Shown here: positions 9,409-17,154 of the stretch, in pieces
Layout: every line of letters begins with the position of its first letter
Numbering within the stretch: position 1 is the first letter of the stretch
From: Pseudooceanicola pacificus
GTDB taxonomy: Bacteria > Pseudomonadota > Alphaproteobacteria > Rhodobacterales > Rhodobacteraceae
Length of the DNA stretch: 64,000 nucleotides
Assembly: GCF_009789075.1 (NCBI RefSeq)
Contig: NZ_WNXQ01000006.1
Coordinates: 150,846 to 214,845 of the forward strand
Direction of reading: 5' to 3'
Translations under genes and position numbers: made by a program
Notes under the pieces: model-generated
What the model was told of the DNA's origin: nothing
Seen by the model: the letters and a program-made list of their open reading frames with translations, nothing else
Database searches by the model: none

Positions 9409-10319
9409 CCGTTGCGGCCCTCCGGCGAAGTGATGTCGCGCAGCCCGTCGCCCATCAGGTTGGCGCCGATGACCAGCAGGAACAGGCAGATGCCGGGCAG
9501 GATCACCAGCCAGGGGCGATAGAACATCGCCTGTTTGCCCTCGGCGATCATCAGGCCCCACGACGGCGTCGGCGGCTGGATCCCCACGCCGAGGAAGGAC
9601 AGCGAGCTTTCCGCCAGGATCGCGATGCCCAGTTCGAAGGTGAAGATCACGATGATCGAGCTGAGCAGGTTCGGCAGGATCTCGTGCCAGATGATCTGGC
9701 GCGAACTTGCGCCCGAGGCGGCGGCGGCGGCGATGAAATCCTGCGAGCGGATCCGCTGTGTCGCGGCACGGGTGACAACCAGGTAATAGGTCCAGTGCAG
9801 CACCCCGACGATGCCTATCACCACCCAGATCGACGGGCCGATGATGAAGACCAGCGCCATGGCCAGCAGCAGCCCCGGCAGGGCCAGCTGCGCGGTCAGC
9901 AGAAAGCTGATGGCATGATCCAGCCAGCCGCCGAAATAACCGGCGATCACGCCGAGCGTCACGCCGATGAACAGGCCCACGGTGGCCGCCCCGATGCCGA
10001 TGGTGATCGAGACGCGGGTGCCATAGATCAGCCGGCTGAGGTAGTCGCGCCCGTTCTGGTCGGTGCCCAGCAGATGGTCCCATGTTCCGGCGTCGTCCCA
10101 GACGGGCGGCAGCATGCGCGAGGACAGGGACTGCGCATAGGGGTCGTGCGGGGCCAGCAGCGGGGCAAAGATCGCAACCAGAACGATCAGCAGGATCAGC
10201 CCCGCGCCCAGCAGGAACCCCTTGTGGCCAAAGATGCGCTGGCGGAAAATCTCGCCCGGCGTCAGGGCCTTGGTCTCGCCGTCCTCGACGGCGGACAGGG
10301 TGATGTCGGTGGTGGTCAT
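9405..10319 (-). CDS. ABC importer permease, DppC/OppC type
   Basis: Predicted 304-residue inner-membrane permease. A first helix (residues about 35-57, FLLGAGLILLIVLVAIFAPL) is followed by the LGTDQNGRDYLSRLIYGTRVS segment typical of DppC/OppC. About five more helices follow, with the EAA-type loop ILAESSLSFLGVGIQPPTPS. It forms the transport channel together with the upstream DppB-type permease, whose stop it overlaps by four bases. The ATPase gene follows with the same overlap. Substrates of this class range from peptides to opines, nickel complexes and other amines. Confidence 0.92.
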   Translation of the reverse strand: MTTTDITLSAVEDGETKALTPGEIFRQRIFGHKGFLLGAGLILLIVLVAIFAPLLAPHDPYAQSLSSRMLPPVWDDAGTWDHLLGTDQNGRDYLSRLIYGTRVSITIGIGAATVGLFIGVTLGVIAGYFGGWLDHAISFLLTAQLALPGLLLAMALVFIIGPSIWVVIGIVGVLHWTYYLVVTRAATQRIRSQDFIAAAAASGASSRQIIWHEILPNLLSSIIVIFTFELGIAILAESSLSFLGVGIQPPTPSWGLMIAEGKQAMFYRPWLVILPGICLFLLVIGANLMGDGLRDITSPEGRNG

Positions 10320-11233
10320 CCGATTCGGATCCTCGGGTCCAGTGCCGCATTCAGGATGTCGGCCAGCAGGTTCATGACGACAAAGACGATGGCGAAGACA
10401 AAGATCAGCATCTGCACGGTCGGGATGTCCGCGCCGAGGATCGATTCAAGCGCCAGCCGCCCCAGCCCGTTGATGGCAAAGATGCTTTCGGTGATAACCG
10501 AACCGCCGAATTTCTGGCCAAGCTGCACCGCCAGGACCGAAATCACCGGCAGCAGCGCGTTGCGCATCGCGTGGCGGCGCAGCAGGGGCCAGCCACGAAA
10601 GCCCTTGGCGCGGGCGGTGCGGACGTAATCGGCGCCCATCACCTCGATCAGCCCGGTGCGGGTCAGACGCATCACCGCCGGGACGGAGGAGGCCCCCAGG
10701 ACAAAGGCCGGCAGCACGAAATGCTTCCACGTGTCATCGCCCGAGACCGGGAAGATCGGGATCATCACCGCGAAGAGGATGATCATGATAAGCCCCAGCC
10801 AGAAGTTCGGCACCGCCTGGGCCGAAACCGCGACACCCAGGGCGACCCGGTCGATCCAGCTGTTGGGGTTCAGCGCCGCCAGCGCACCGAGGGGGATGGC
10901 GATCAGGATGGTCACCGACAGCGCCGACAGCGCCAGGGTGATCGTCTCGTCCGCGCGGTCCGCGACCAGTTCGGCGACCGGCTTGTGCCAGTAATAGCTT
11001 TCGCCGAAATCGCCTTGCAGCACGCCGCCCAGCCATTCGCCGTAGCGCACCCAGAGCGGTTGATCCAGACCGTAGCGCTGGCGGATCGCCTCGACCACAT
11101 CGGGGGTGGCGTCCTCGCCGGCGATGGCCTGGGCCGGATCGGCGGCGACATTCAGCAACAGGAAGGCGGCAAGCGAGACGGTGAAGGCGACAAGCAACGC
11201 CAGCAGCCCGCGCAGCGCGATGTAACGCAGCAT
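10316..11233 (-). CDS. ABC importer permease, DppB/OppB type
   Basis: Predicted 305-residue inner-membrane permease. The N-terminal helix MLRYIALRGLLALLVAFTVS, the long periplasmic loop (PLWVRYGEWLGGVLQGDFGE) and the later segment VITESIFAINGLGRLALESI are characteristic of the DppB family. It lies 53 bases after the binding-protein gene, and a strong hairpin in that gap probably lowers its expression relative to the binding protein. It overlaps the next permease by four bases, so the membrane and ATPase parts are translationally coupled. Confidence 0.92.
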   Translation of the reverse strand: MLRYIALRGLLALLVAFTVSLAAFLLLNVAADPAQAIAGEDATPDVVEAIRQRYGLDQPLWVRYGEWLGGVLQGDFGESYYWHKPVAELVADRADETITLALSALSVTILIAIPLGALAALNPNSWIDRVALGVAVSAQAVPNFWLGLIMIILFAVMIPIFPVSGDDTWKHFVLPAFVLGASSVPAVMRLTRTGLIEVMGADYVRTARAKGFRGWPLLRRHAMRNALLPVISVLAVQLGQKFGGSVITESIFAINGLGRLALESILGADIPTVQMLIFVFAIVFVVMNLLADILNAALDPRIRIG

Positions 11234-11251
11234 GAGTTTGGGTCCTTTCGT

Positions 11252-11277
11252 TGCGGGGGCCGGATGCGGCCCCCGCA
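11252..11277 (-). promoter_or_regulatory. Strong GC hairpin between binding-protein and permease genes
   Basis: TGCGGGGGCCG (11252-11262) and CGGCCCCCGCA (11267-11277) form a perfect 11-bp stem with the loop GATG (CATC in the transcript). It lies in the 53-base gap after the binding-protein stop and before the permease start. No T tract follows, so it is more likely an mRNA-stabilising or attenuating stem that makes binding protein in excess than a full terminator. Confidence 0.65.
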
Positions 11278-11286
11278 GGGGTCAGC

Positions 11287-12813
11287 TCACTTCCAGGATG
11301 CGTGCTGCAGCCGCGGCAGACCATCCGGGTCCAGCGGGAACGACAGCTGCGGCGAGACCAGATAATTCGCCGAGTACGAGAAGAGCGGCGCCCAATAGGC
11401 CTCGTCCGCGATCTTGCCGATCGCCTCGGAATAGATCGCCTTGCGCTTTGCCTGGTCGGCCGTCTGTTCGGCCGACAGGACCAGTTCTTGCAGCGCCTCG
11501 TCGCCCGACAGGTTGCGGTCGCTGTCCGAGAAATGGATCCGCGCGATGGCCGCGGTATCCGCCGTGCCGCCCGAGCCCCAGGTGCCGACATAGGCCGGGA
11601 TCTCGCGTGCCGCCCGGGCCTGGTTCAGGCTTTCCAGCTTCACATAGCGCAGGTCGACGTCGATGCCGACCTTGGTCAGATCGGCCGAGATCGCCTCGGC
11701 CACCGCCTTGTCGCGATAGGCCCAGAGTTCGAGCGGGAAGCCCTCGCCATAGCCTGCTTCCGCCAGCAGGGCCTTGGCCTTTTCCGGGTCGTAGGGATAG
11801 GCGGTCACGTTCTGATCGCAGCCGAACTGAGCCGGATGGCAGGCGGTATGGATCGCCTCGGCCGAGCCGCCGATCAGGTACTTGGCCATTTCCTCGGTGT
11901 TCAGCGCATAGTTGATCGCCTGGCGCACCTTGAGGTTGGTCAGGGGTCCGTCCGGATCCGTATAGCCATGCGCGTCGAGCACGATGAACCCGATCCGCAG
12001 GTCCGGCCCGCTGAGGTGTTCGGCCATCGGTGTCGCGCCCAGGCTTTCGGCCAGGTCCAGCGGCACCTTGAACATCCAGTCGATCCCGCCCGACATCAGC
12101 TCGGCCTGCTGGGTGCCGATATCGGGGATGTTGCGCACCACGACCTTGCCGATGGCGGGCTTGTCGCCAAAGAAGTCGTCGAACCGCTCCAGCACCAGTT
12201 CGGTGCCCGGCTCGAAGCTGACGACCTTGTAGGGGCCGGTGCCGATCAGGTTGCTCGACATGGCGTTGCGGTCGATGGTTCCGCCCGCGTCATAGGTGCC
12301 GGCCTTGCGCAGCATGATGCGGTTGGACATGTCGCGCAGCACCAGCGGATAGACCGATTTCAGGTGAAAGCGGACAGTGTTCGGCCCGGTCACCTCGGCA
12401 TTGTCCAGCCAGCGTTCGACCACTCCGCTGGCGTTGGATTCACTGTCGGGGCTGGCGATCCAGTTGTAGGTATAGGCCACGTCCTCGGGCGTCAGCGTGC
12501 TGCCGTCGTGGAATTTGACATCGTCGCGCAGGGTGACGTCGAGCGTGGTGTCGTCGACCCAGTCATAGCCCGTGGCAACCGAGGGATTGAATTCCTGCGT
12601 CGCGGGGTCGAGGTCGAAGAGCGTGGCATCGGTCAGCTGCGCGAGGATGATGTATTCGCGCTTGGTGGTGTAGTTGTAGTCGAGGTTCAGGATCTCCTCG
12701 GCCATGGCGGCGCGGAGCGTGTCGTCTGCCGGGCCGGCGATGGCCGGGCCAAAAGACGCGGCAAGTGCAACGGCACTCGCGGCGCAGATGCTGCGCCAAC
12801 GTGGAATACTCAT
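11287..12813 (-). CDS. Periplasmic substrate-binding protein, SBP family 5
   Basis: Predicted 508-residue solute-binding protein for the Opp/Dpp-type importer. The N-terminus MSIPRWRSICAASAVALAAS followed by FGPAIAG is a typical Sec signal peptide with an AIA-G cleavage site near residue 27. The mature part has the family 5 features: DDVKFHDGSTLTPEDVAYTY near residue 95, LIGTGPYKVVSFEPGTELVL near 190, and VRQAINYALNTEEMAKYL near 300. A GGGAGGAG ribosome site sits just before the ATG. It is the first gene of the transport group and is followed by the hairpin. The ligand is unknown; linkage to a glutamine-synthetase-like ligase and a lyase suggests a nitrogen compound other than a plain peptide. 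Confidence 0.93.
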   Translation of the reverse strand: MSIPRWRSICAASAVALAASFGPAIAGPADDTLRAAMAEEILNLDYNYTTKREYIILAQLTDATLFDLDPATQEFNPSVATGYDWVDDTTLDVTLRDDVKFHDGSTLTPEDVAYTYNWIASPDSESNASGVVERWLDNAEVTGPNTVRFHLKSVYPLVLRDMSNRIMLRKAGTYDAGGTIDRNAMSSNLIGTGPYKVVSFEPGTELVLERFDDFFGDKPAIGKVVVRNIPDIGTQQAELMSGGIDWMFKVPLDLAESLGATPMAEHLSGPDLRIGFIVLDAHGYTDPDGPLTNLKVRQAINYALNTEEMAKYLIGGSAEAIHTACHPAQFGCDQNVTAYPYDPEKAKALLAEAGYGEGFPLELWAYRDKAVAEAISADLTKVGIDVDLRYVKLESLNQARAAREIPAYVGTWGSGGTADTAAIARIHFSDSDRNLSGDEALQELVLSAEQTADQAKRKAIYSEAIGKIADEAYWAPLFSYSANYLVSPQLSFPLDPDGLPRLQHASWK

Positions 12814-12888
12814 GGTCTCCTCCCTTGATGTTGACCAAGTGTAGACCGTCTTTGTTGATTACCAAAAATGCAAATGCAGACAGTTTTG

Positions 12889-12903
12889 TTGCATAATTCG
12901 CAA
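12889..12903 (-). promoter_or_regulatory. Palindromic site in the binding-protein promoter region
   Basis: TTGCATAATTCGCAA has matching TTGC/GCAA ends around an AT-rich centre. It lies 76 bases upstream of the binding-protein ATG in an AT-rich patch that also contains repeated TGCA/ATGC half-motifs (12868-12880). This 174-base gap follows the cupin-XRE gene, so the importer may have its own promoter here. Confidence 0.35.
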
Positions 12904-12987
12904 GTCACAACGGCGAACCGGCCCAAGCGGCGCGCAGCGATCCGGATCCCGGCCTTGCGGCGGGCGGGCGGATCCGGGCCGCGCGGC

Positions 12988-13626
12988 CTATTGCGGGTAG
13001 CAGATGATCGACAGATAGCGGATCGGGCGCTGCAGATGCCGTTCCGGCCCGTGCGGCGCGTCGGAGTCAAACAGCAGCGAGTCGCCGGGTTCGAGGATGT
13101 AGAGCGTTTCCGCGTGGCGGTATTCCAGCGTGCCCTCGATCATGTACAGGAACTCGATCCCCGCGTGCTGGAAGACGGGAAAGATGTCGGTGTCCTCGGT
13201 CAGGGTGATCAGGTAGGGTTCCACCACCACGCCGCTGTCGGTGGAGCCGATATGGCCCAGCAGGTTGTACTGGTGCCCGGCACGCGTCCCCTCGCGCTTG
13301 ATCTCGACCCCTTCGCCGGCCTTCACATGCATCGCGCCGCGCGGCTGGTCGAACCCGGTGAACAGATGCACGACCGGCACCCGCAGGGCATCGGCCAGCG
13401 CCTGCAGTGTTGCCAGCGATGGCGAGATCACACCGTTTTCGATCTTGGACATGGCGCCGACGGACAGCCCGGCCTGGGCGGCTAGCTCGGTTCCCGTCAT
13501 CCGCTGGCGCTTGCGCAGCTCGCGGATCTGGCGGCCGATGGCCAGCTCCAGGTTGCGCTCGCGCGGCTCTCGCACGGCATGGGGATCCTGGCGCAGGGCA
13601 ATCGTTTCGGGCTTCTTGTCCTTCAT
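12988..13626 (-). CDS. XRE-family regulator with C-terminal cupin domain (PuuR-like)
   Basis: Predicted 212-residue transcription factor. Residues about 28-85 form a helix-turn-helix (LRKRQRMTGTELAAQAGLSV then GAMSKIENGVISPSLATLQA), and residues about 135-208 form a small cupin barrel (EFLYMIEGTLEYRHAETLYI then LEPGDSLLFDSDAPHG). This architecture is that of PuuR and related regulators, in which the cupin senses a small metabolite. It sits between the glutamine-synthetase-like gene and the importer, all on one strand, making it the best candidate controller of the whole block. A near-perfect 18-bp palindrome 28 bases before its start suggests autoregulation. Confidence 0.9.
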   Translation of the reverse strand: MKDKKPETIALRQDPHAVREPRERNLELAIGRQIRELRKRQRMTGTELAAQAGLSVGAMSKIENGVISPSLATLQALADALRVPVVHLFTGFDQPRGAMHVKAGEGVEIKREGTRAGHQYNLLGHIGSTDSGVVVEPYLITLTEDTDIFPVFQHAGIEFLYMIEGTLEYRHAETLYILEPGDSLLFDSDAPHGPERHLQRPIRYLSIICYPQ

Positions 13627-13653
13627 GAGCGCTGCTTTACCTCCGCCGCCTGT

Positions 13654-13671
13654 GTCTGAATTAATCCAGAC
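13654..13671 (-). promoter_or_regulatory. 18-bp near-perfect palindrome before the cupin-XRE gene
   Basis: GTCTGAATTAATCCAGAC reads as an inverted repeat with arms GTCTG/CAGAC, a central ATTAAT and a single mismatched pair. It lies 28 bases upstream of the regulator's start codon, where a self-binding operator would be expected. Confidence 0.5.
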
Positions 13672-13731
13672 GCGGCGCGGTTTCCACCACCAAGCCGCCG
13701 GCGCGGGGCCGGGGCAGGGCGGCGGCCCGGC

Positions 13732-15048
13732 TCAGATATCCAGCGTATTGTCCTTTTCCCACTGCGAGAAATGCGCGGTATAGGCGTTCCACTCCTGCCG
13801 CTTGAGCTTGGCGTAAGAGGCCGAGAACCCGGCGCCCAGCATTGCGGTCAGCGTGCCGTCGGCCTCGAATGCGCGGATCGCATCCAGCAGGTTCAGGGGC
13901 AGGCGCTTGGCGTCCTTGACCGTGTGGCCCTCGGCATACATGTCGATGTCGTGGCGCGGGCCGGGATCGGCCTTGCCCTTCAGCCCCGACAGGCCCGCCG
14001 CGATGATCACGGCCTGCAGCAGATAGGGGTTGGCCGCGCCGTCGGGCAGGCGCAGCTCGAACCGGCCCGGCCCGGGGACACGGACCATGTGGGTGCGGTT
14101 GTTGCCGGTCCAGGTCAGCGTGTTGGGCGCCCAGGTGGCGCCCGAAATGGTGCGCGGGGCATTGATGCGCTTGTAGCTGTTCACCGTCGGATTGGTGATC
14201 GCGGGCAGGGCCTCGCCGTGCTGCATGATCCCGCCCAGGAAATGCGCGCCCTTTTCGGACAGCCCCACCTCGCCGGTCTGGCCCGTGCCCGCCCCGGCAA
14301 AGGCATTGGCCTGCCCCGCAATGTCCCAGACCGAGATATGGGCGTGGCAGCCATTGCCCGTCAGCCCCTCGACCGGCTTTGGCATGAAGGTCGCGCGCAA
14401 CCCGTGGTTCTCGGCCACGGATTTCACCATGAACTTGAAGAAGCTGTGCCGGTCGGCGGTCACCAGGGCATCGTCGAAATCCCAGTTCATCTCGAACTGG
14501 CCGTTCGCGTCCTCGTGGTCGTTCTGATAGGGGTTCCAGCCGAGGCCGAGCATGTAATCGCAGACCTCGGCGATCACGTCGTAGCGGCGCATCACGGCCT
14601 GCTGGTCGTAACAGGGCTTTGCCGCGGTGTCGTGGACATCCGAAATCCGGTCCCCCTCGGGTGTCAGCAGGAAGAACTCGGCCTCGACCCCGGTCTTCAC
14701 CCGCAGCCCTTCGGCGGCGGCGGCGTCGACCATGCGGCGCAGCACGTTGCGCGGGGCCTGTTCGATCTCTTCGCCCTCCATCACGCAGGTGGCGGGGACC
14801 CAGGCGACCTCGGGCTTCCACGGCAGCTGCACCACGGCGGCAGGGTCGGGCACGGCCAGCATGTCGGGATGGGCGGGCGTCATGTCCAGCCAGGTGGCAA
14901 AGCCCGCGAACCCGGCGCCGTCCTGCTCCATCCCGGCGATGGCCTGGGCGGGCACCAGCTTGGCGCGCTGGCCGCCGAACAGGTCGGTGTAGGAAATCAT
15001 GAAATACTTCACGCCGCGCTCGGCGGCGAATGTGGCGAGGTCGCTCAT
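13732..15048 (-). CDS. glnT: Type III glutamine synthetase / gamma-glutamylmethylamide synthetase-like ligase
   Basis: Predicted 438-residue ATP-dependent gamma-glutamyl ligase of the GlnT/GmaS branch. Visible family motifs include the metal-binding Glu of GVEAEFFLL, EDANGQFEMNWDF, the GNGCHAHISVWD box, NPTVNSYKRINAPRTISGAT and the Arg-rich HMVRVPGPGRFELRLPDGAA. Close relatives form glutamine from glutamate and ammonia, or gamma-glutamylmethylamide from glutamate and methylamine; sequence alone does not separate the two reliably. It lies downstream of the three split glutamate-synthase-like genes, as glnT does next to glxBCD in rhizobia and gmaS near mgsABC in methylamine users. No N-methylglutamate dehydrogenase genes are visible, so the methylamine role is unproven. 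Confidence 0.88.
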   Translation of the reverse strand: MSDLATFAAERGVKYFMISYTDLFGGQRAKLVPAQAIAGMEQDGAGFAGFATWLDMTPAHPDMLAVPDPAAVVQLPWKPEVAWVPATCVMEGEEIEQAPRNVLRRMVDAAAAEGLRVKTGVEAEFFLLTPEGDRISDVHDTAAKPCYDQQAVMRRYDVIAEVCDYMLGLGWNPYQNDHEDANGQFEMNWDFDDALVTADRHSFFKFMVKSVAENHGLRATFMPKPVEGLTGNGCHAHISVWDIAGQANAFAGAGTGQTGEVGLSEKGAHFLGGIMQHGEALPAITNPTVNSYKRINAPRTISGATWAPNTLTWTGNNRTHMVRVPGPGRFELRLPDGAANPYLLQAVIIAAGLSGLKGKADPGPRHDIDMYAEGHTVKDAKRLPLNLLDAIRAFEADGTLTAMLGAGFSASYAKLKRQEWNAYTAHFSQWEKDNTLDI

Positions 15049-15081
15049 CGTCTGGTCCTTCCGTCCCGGTGGTTGTCGGCT

Positions 15082-15103
15082 CGGGGGTCCCCCCGGGCCC
15101 CCG
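15082..15103 (-). promoter_or_regulatory. GC hairpin between the glutamate-synthase-like and ligase genes
   Basis: CGGGGGTCC (15082-15090) pairs with GGGCCCCCG (15095-15103), a 9-bp stem with one G-U wobble and a CCCC loop, inside the 94-base gap between two co-directional genes. There is no T tract. It may stabilise or partly attenuate the message before the ligase gene. Confidence 0.4.
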
Positions 15104-15142
15104 CTGCTTGGATGTCGCGTCAGAGCGGGGGGCGGCGCATTC

Positions 15143-16468
15143 TCAGAACTGGGCCTTGCCGGGCCACCAGTCGGTGCCCGCCAGGGGCACCTGCGCCATG
15201 GCGGCGGCCTCCATCGTCAGCGCGCAGAGGTCTTCGGGTTCCAGGTTGTGCACGTGGCTCTTGCCGCAGGCGCGGGCGATGGTCTGGCATTCCAGCGTCA
15301 TCACGTTCAGGAAATTGCGCAGCCGGCGGCCCGCGGCCTCGGGGTCCAGCCGCTTCATCAACTCGGGGTCCTGGGTGGTGATGCCGGCGGGGTCGCGCCC
15401 CTCGTGCCAGTCGTCATAGGCCCCGGCGGTGGTGCCCAGGGCGTTGTACTCGGCCTCGTAACGCGGGTCATTGTCGCCCAGGGCGATCAGCGCCGCCGTG
15501 CCGATGGACACCGCATCGGCGCCAAGCGCCAGCGCCTTGGCCATGTCAGCGCCCGAACGGATCCCGCCCGAGACGACAAGCTGCACCTCGCGGTGCATCC
15601 CGAGGTCCTGCAGCGCCTTCACCGCGGGGCGGATACAGGCCAGGGTCGGCTGGCCCACATGTTCGATAAAGACATCCTGCGTCGCCGCCGTGCCGCCCTG
15701 CATCCCGTCCAGCACCACGACATCGGCCCCGGCCTTGACCGCCAGCGCGGTGTCGTAATAGGGCCGCGCGCCGCCGATCTTGACGTAGATCGGCTTTTCC
15801 CAGCCGGTGATCTCGCGCAGTTCGAGGATCTTGATCTCCAGATCGTCGGGGCCGGTCCAGTCCGGGTGGCGGCAGGCGGACCGCTGGTCGATGCCCACGG
15901 GCAGGTCGCGCATGCCGGCGACCCGTTCGGTGATCTTCTGACCCAGCAGCATGCCCCCGCCGCCGGGTTTTGCGCCCTGGCCGACAACCACCTCGATCGC
16001 ATCGGCGCGGCGCAGGTCGTCGGGGTTCATCCCGTAGCGCGAGGGCAGATATTGATAGACCAGCTTTTCGGAATGCCCGCGCTCTTCCTCGGTCATGCCG
16101 CCATCGCCGGTGGTGGTCGAGGTCCCGGCCATCGTCGCGCCCCGGCCAAGCGCCTCCTTGGCGGGGCCCGAGAGCGAGCCGAAGGACATGCCCGCGATGG
16201 TCACGGGGATCTTCAGCTCGATGGGGTTCTTTGCGTAGCGCGTGCCAAGCGTGACGCCCGTCTCGCATTTCTCGCGGTAGCCTTCGAGCGGATAGCGCGA
16301 GATCGAGGCGCCCAGGAACAGCAGGTCGTCGAAATGCGGCACCCGCCGCTTCGCCCCGCCGCCGCGAATGTCGTAGATGCCGGTGGCGGCGGCGCGGCGG
16401 ATTTCCGCGTTCACCTCGCGCGAGAAGGTCCAGGACTGGCGCGGTTCGGTGGCTGGGGTCTTGTCCAT
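15143..16468 (-). CDS. glxD: FMN-binding glutamate-synthase-like protein (GlxD/MgsC type)
   Basis: Predicted 441-residue homologue of the FMN-binding synthase domain of glutamate synthase, as a separate subunit. Typical motifs include ITIAGMSFGSLSGPAKEALG, GGGMLLGQKITERVAGMR, IYVKIGGARPYYDTALAVKA, the glycine-rich DGMQGGTAATQD and the phosphate-binding LVVSGGIRSGADMAKALALG. The start at 16468 (MDKTPATEPRQSW) is chosen because it overlaps the stop of the preceding subunit (TGATG). The longer frame upstream only mirrors other genes. With GlxB- and GlxC-like subunits it would rebuild a complete glutamate-synthase core in three pieces, matching S. meliloti GlxBCD and N-methylglutamate synthase MgsABC. 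Confidence 0.88.
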   Translation of the reverse strand: MDKTPATEPRQSWTFSREVNAEIRRAAATGIYDIRGGGAKRRVPHFDDLLFLGASISRYPLEGYREKCETGVTLGTRYAKNPIELKIPVTIAGMSFGSLSGPAKEALGRGATMAGTSTTTGDGGMTEEERGHSEKLVYQYLPSRYGMNPDDLRRADAIEVVVGQGAKPGGGGMLLGQKITERVAGMRDLPVGIDQRSACRHPDWTGPDDLEIKILELREITGWEKPIYVKIGGARPYYDTALAVKAGADVVVLDGMQGGTAATQDVFIEHVGQPTLACIRPAVKALQDLGMHREVQLVVSGGIRSGADMAKALALGADAVSIGTAALIALGDNDPRYEAEYNALGTTAGAYDDWHEGRDPAGITTQDPELMKRLDPEAAGRRLRNFLNVMTLECQTIARACGKSHVHNLEPEDLCALTMEAAAMAQVPLAGTDWWPGKAQF

Positions 16469-17151
16469 CAATACTGGTCCGCGTTGTCGATGTTGAAATG
16501 ATAAAGCTGGCGGGCCGAGCCGTAGCGCCGGAATTCCTCGGGGCGGGCATCGGCGCCCGCGCGCTTGAGCAGGTCGGCCAGCAGGGCGGTATGTTCGGGC
16601 CGCATCGCCTTTTCCACGCAGTCCGCGCCCAGGGATTTCACCGTCCCGCGCACGAAAAGCCGCGCCTCGTACAGGCTGTCGCCAAGCGCCTCGCCCGCAT
16701 CGCCCAGCACCACCAGGTTGCCCTTTTGCGCCATGAAGGCCGACATATGCCCGATGGAGCCATGCACCACGATGTCGATCCCCTTCATCGAGATGCCGCA
16801 GCGCGACGAGGCATTGCCCCGGATGTTCAGCAGCCCGCCATGCCCGGTCGCCCCGGCATACTGGCTGGCATCGCCATCCACGATCACCTCGCCCGACATC
16901 ATGTTCTCGGCCACGCCGGGGCCGACGGAGCCTTGAACATGCACGGTGGCGGTCTTGTTCATGCCCGCGCAGTAATAGCCGGTCGAGCCCTTCACGGTGA
17001 CCGAGACCGGCCCGTCCAGCCCGACCGCGATGGCATGGGCGCCGCGCGGGTTCTCGATCACATAGGCCTCGTTCGCCTGGCCCCTGGCGGCGGTATGCAG
17101 GGCGGCGTTCACGTCGCGCAATTCGGTTGTCAGCATGTCCAGAACGGGCAT
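16468..17151 (-). CDS. glxC: GXGXG-domain glutamate-synthase-like subunit (GlxC/MgsB type)
   Basis: Predicted 227-residue protein corresponding to the C-terminal GXGXG beta-helix domain of glutamate synthase. Successive short beta-helix turns are visible, including VQGSVGPGVAENMMSGEVIV, DGDASQYAGATGHGGLLNIR, GNASSRCGISMKGIDIVVHG and LVVLGDAGEALGDSLYEA. In glutamate synthase this domain is structural and links the amidotransferase and FMN parts. It starts three bases after the class II amidotransferase gene and overlaps the FMN subunit by one base, so the three subunits are probably made in equal amounts. Confidence 0.88.
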   Translation of the reverse strand: MPVLDMLTTELRDVNAALHTAARGQANEAYVIENPRGAHAIAVGLDGPVSVTVKGSTGYYCAGMNKTATVHVQGSVGPGVAENMMSGEVIVDGDASQYAGATGHGGLLNIRGNASSRCGISMKGIDIVVHGSIGHMSAFMAQKGNLVVLGDAGEALGDSLYEARLFVRGTVKSLGADCVEKAMRPEHTALLADLLKRAGADARPEEFRRYGSARQLYHFNIDNADQY

Positions 17152-17154
17152 GGC

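Noticed and set aside
9409..10350. N-terminal extension of the fused ATPase to 920 residues
   Set aside because: The added part is an out-of-frame reading of the permease gene; the ATG at 9408 with a four-base overlap fits the operon and family length.
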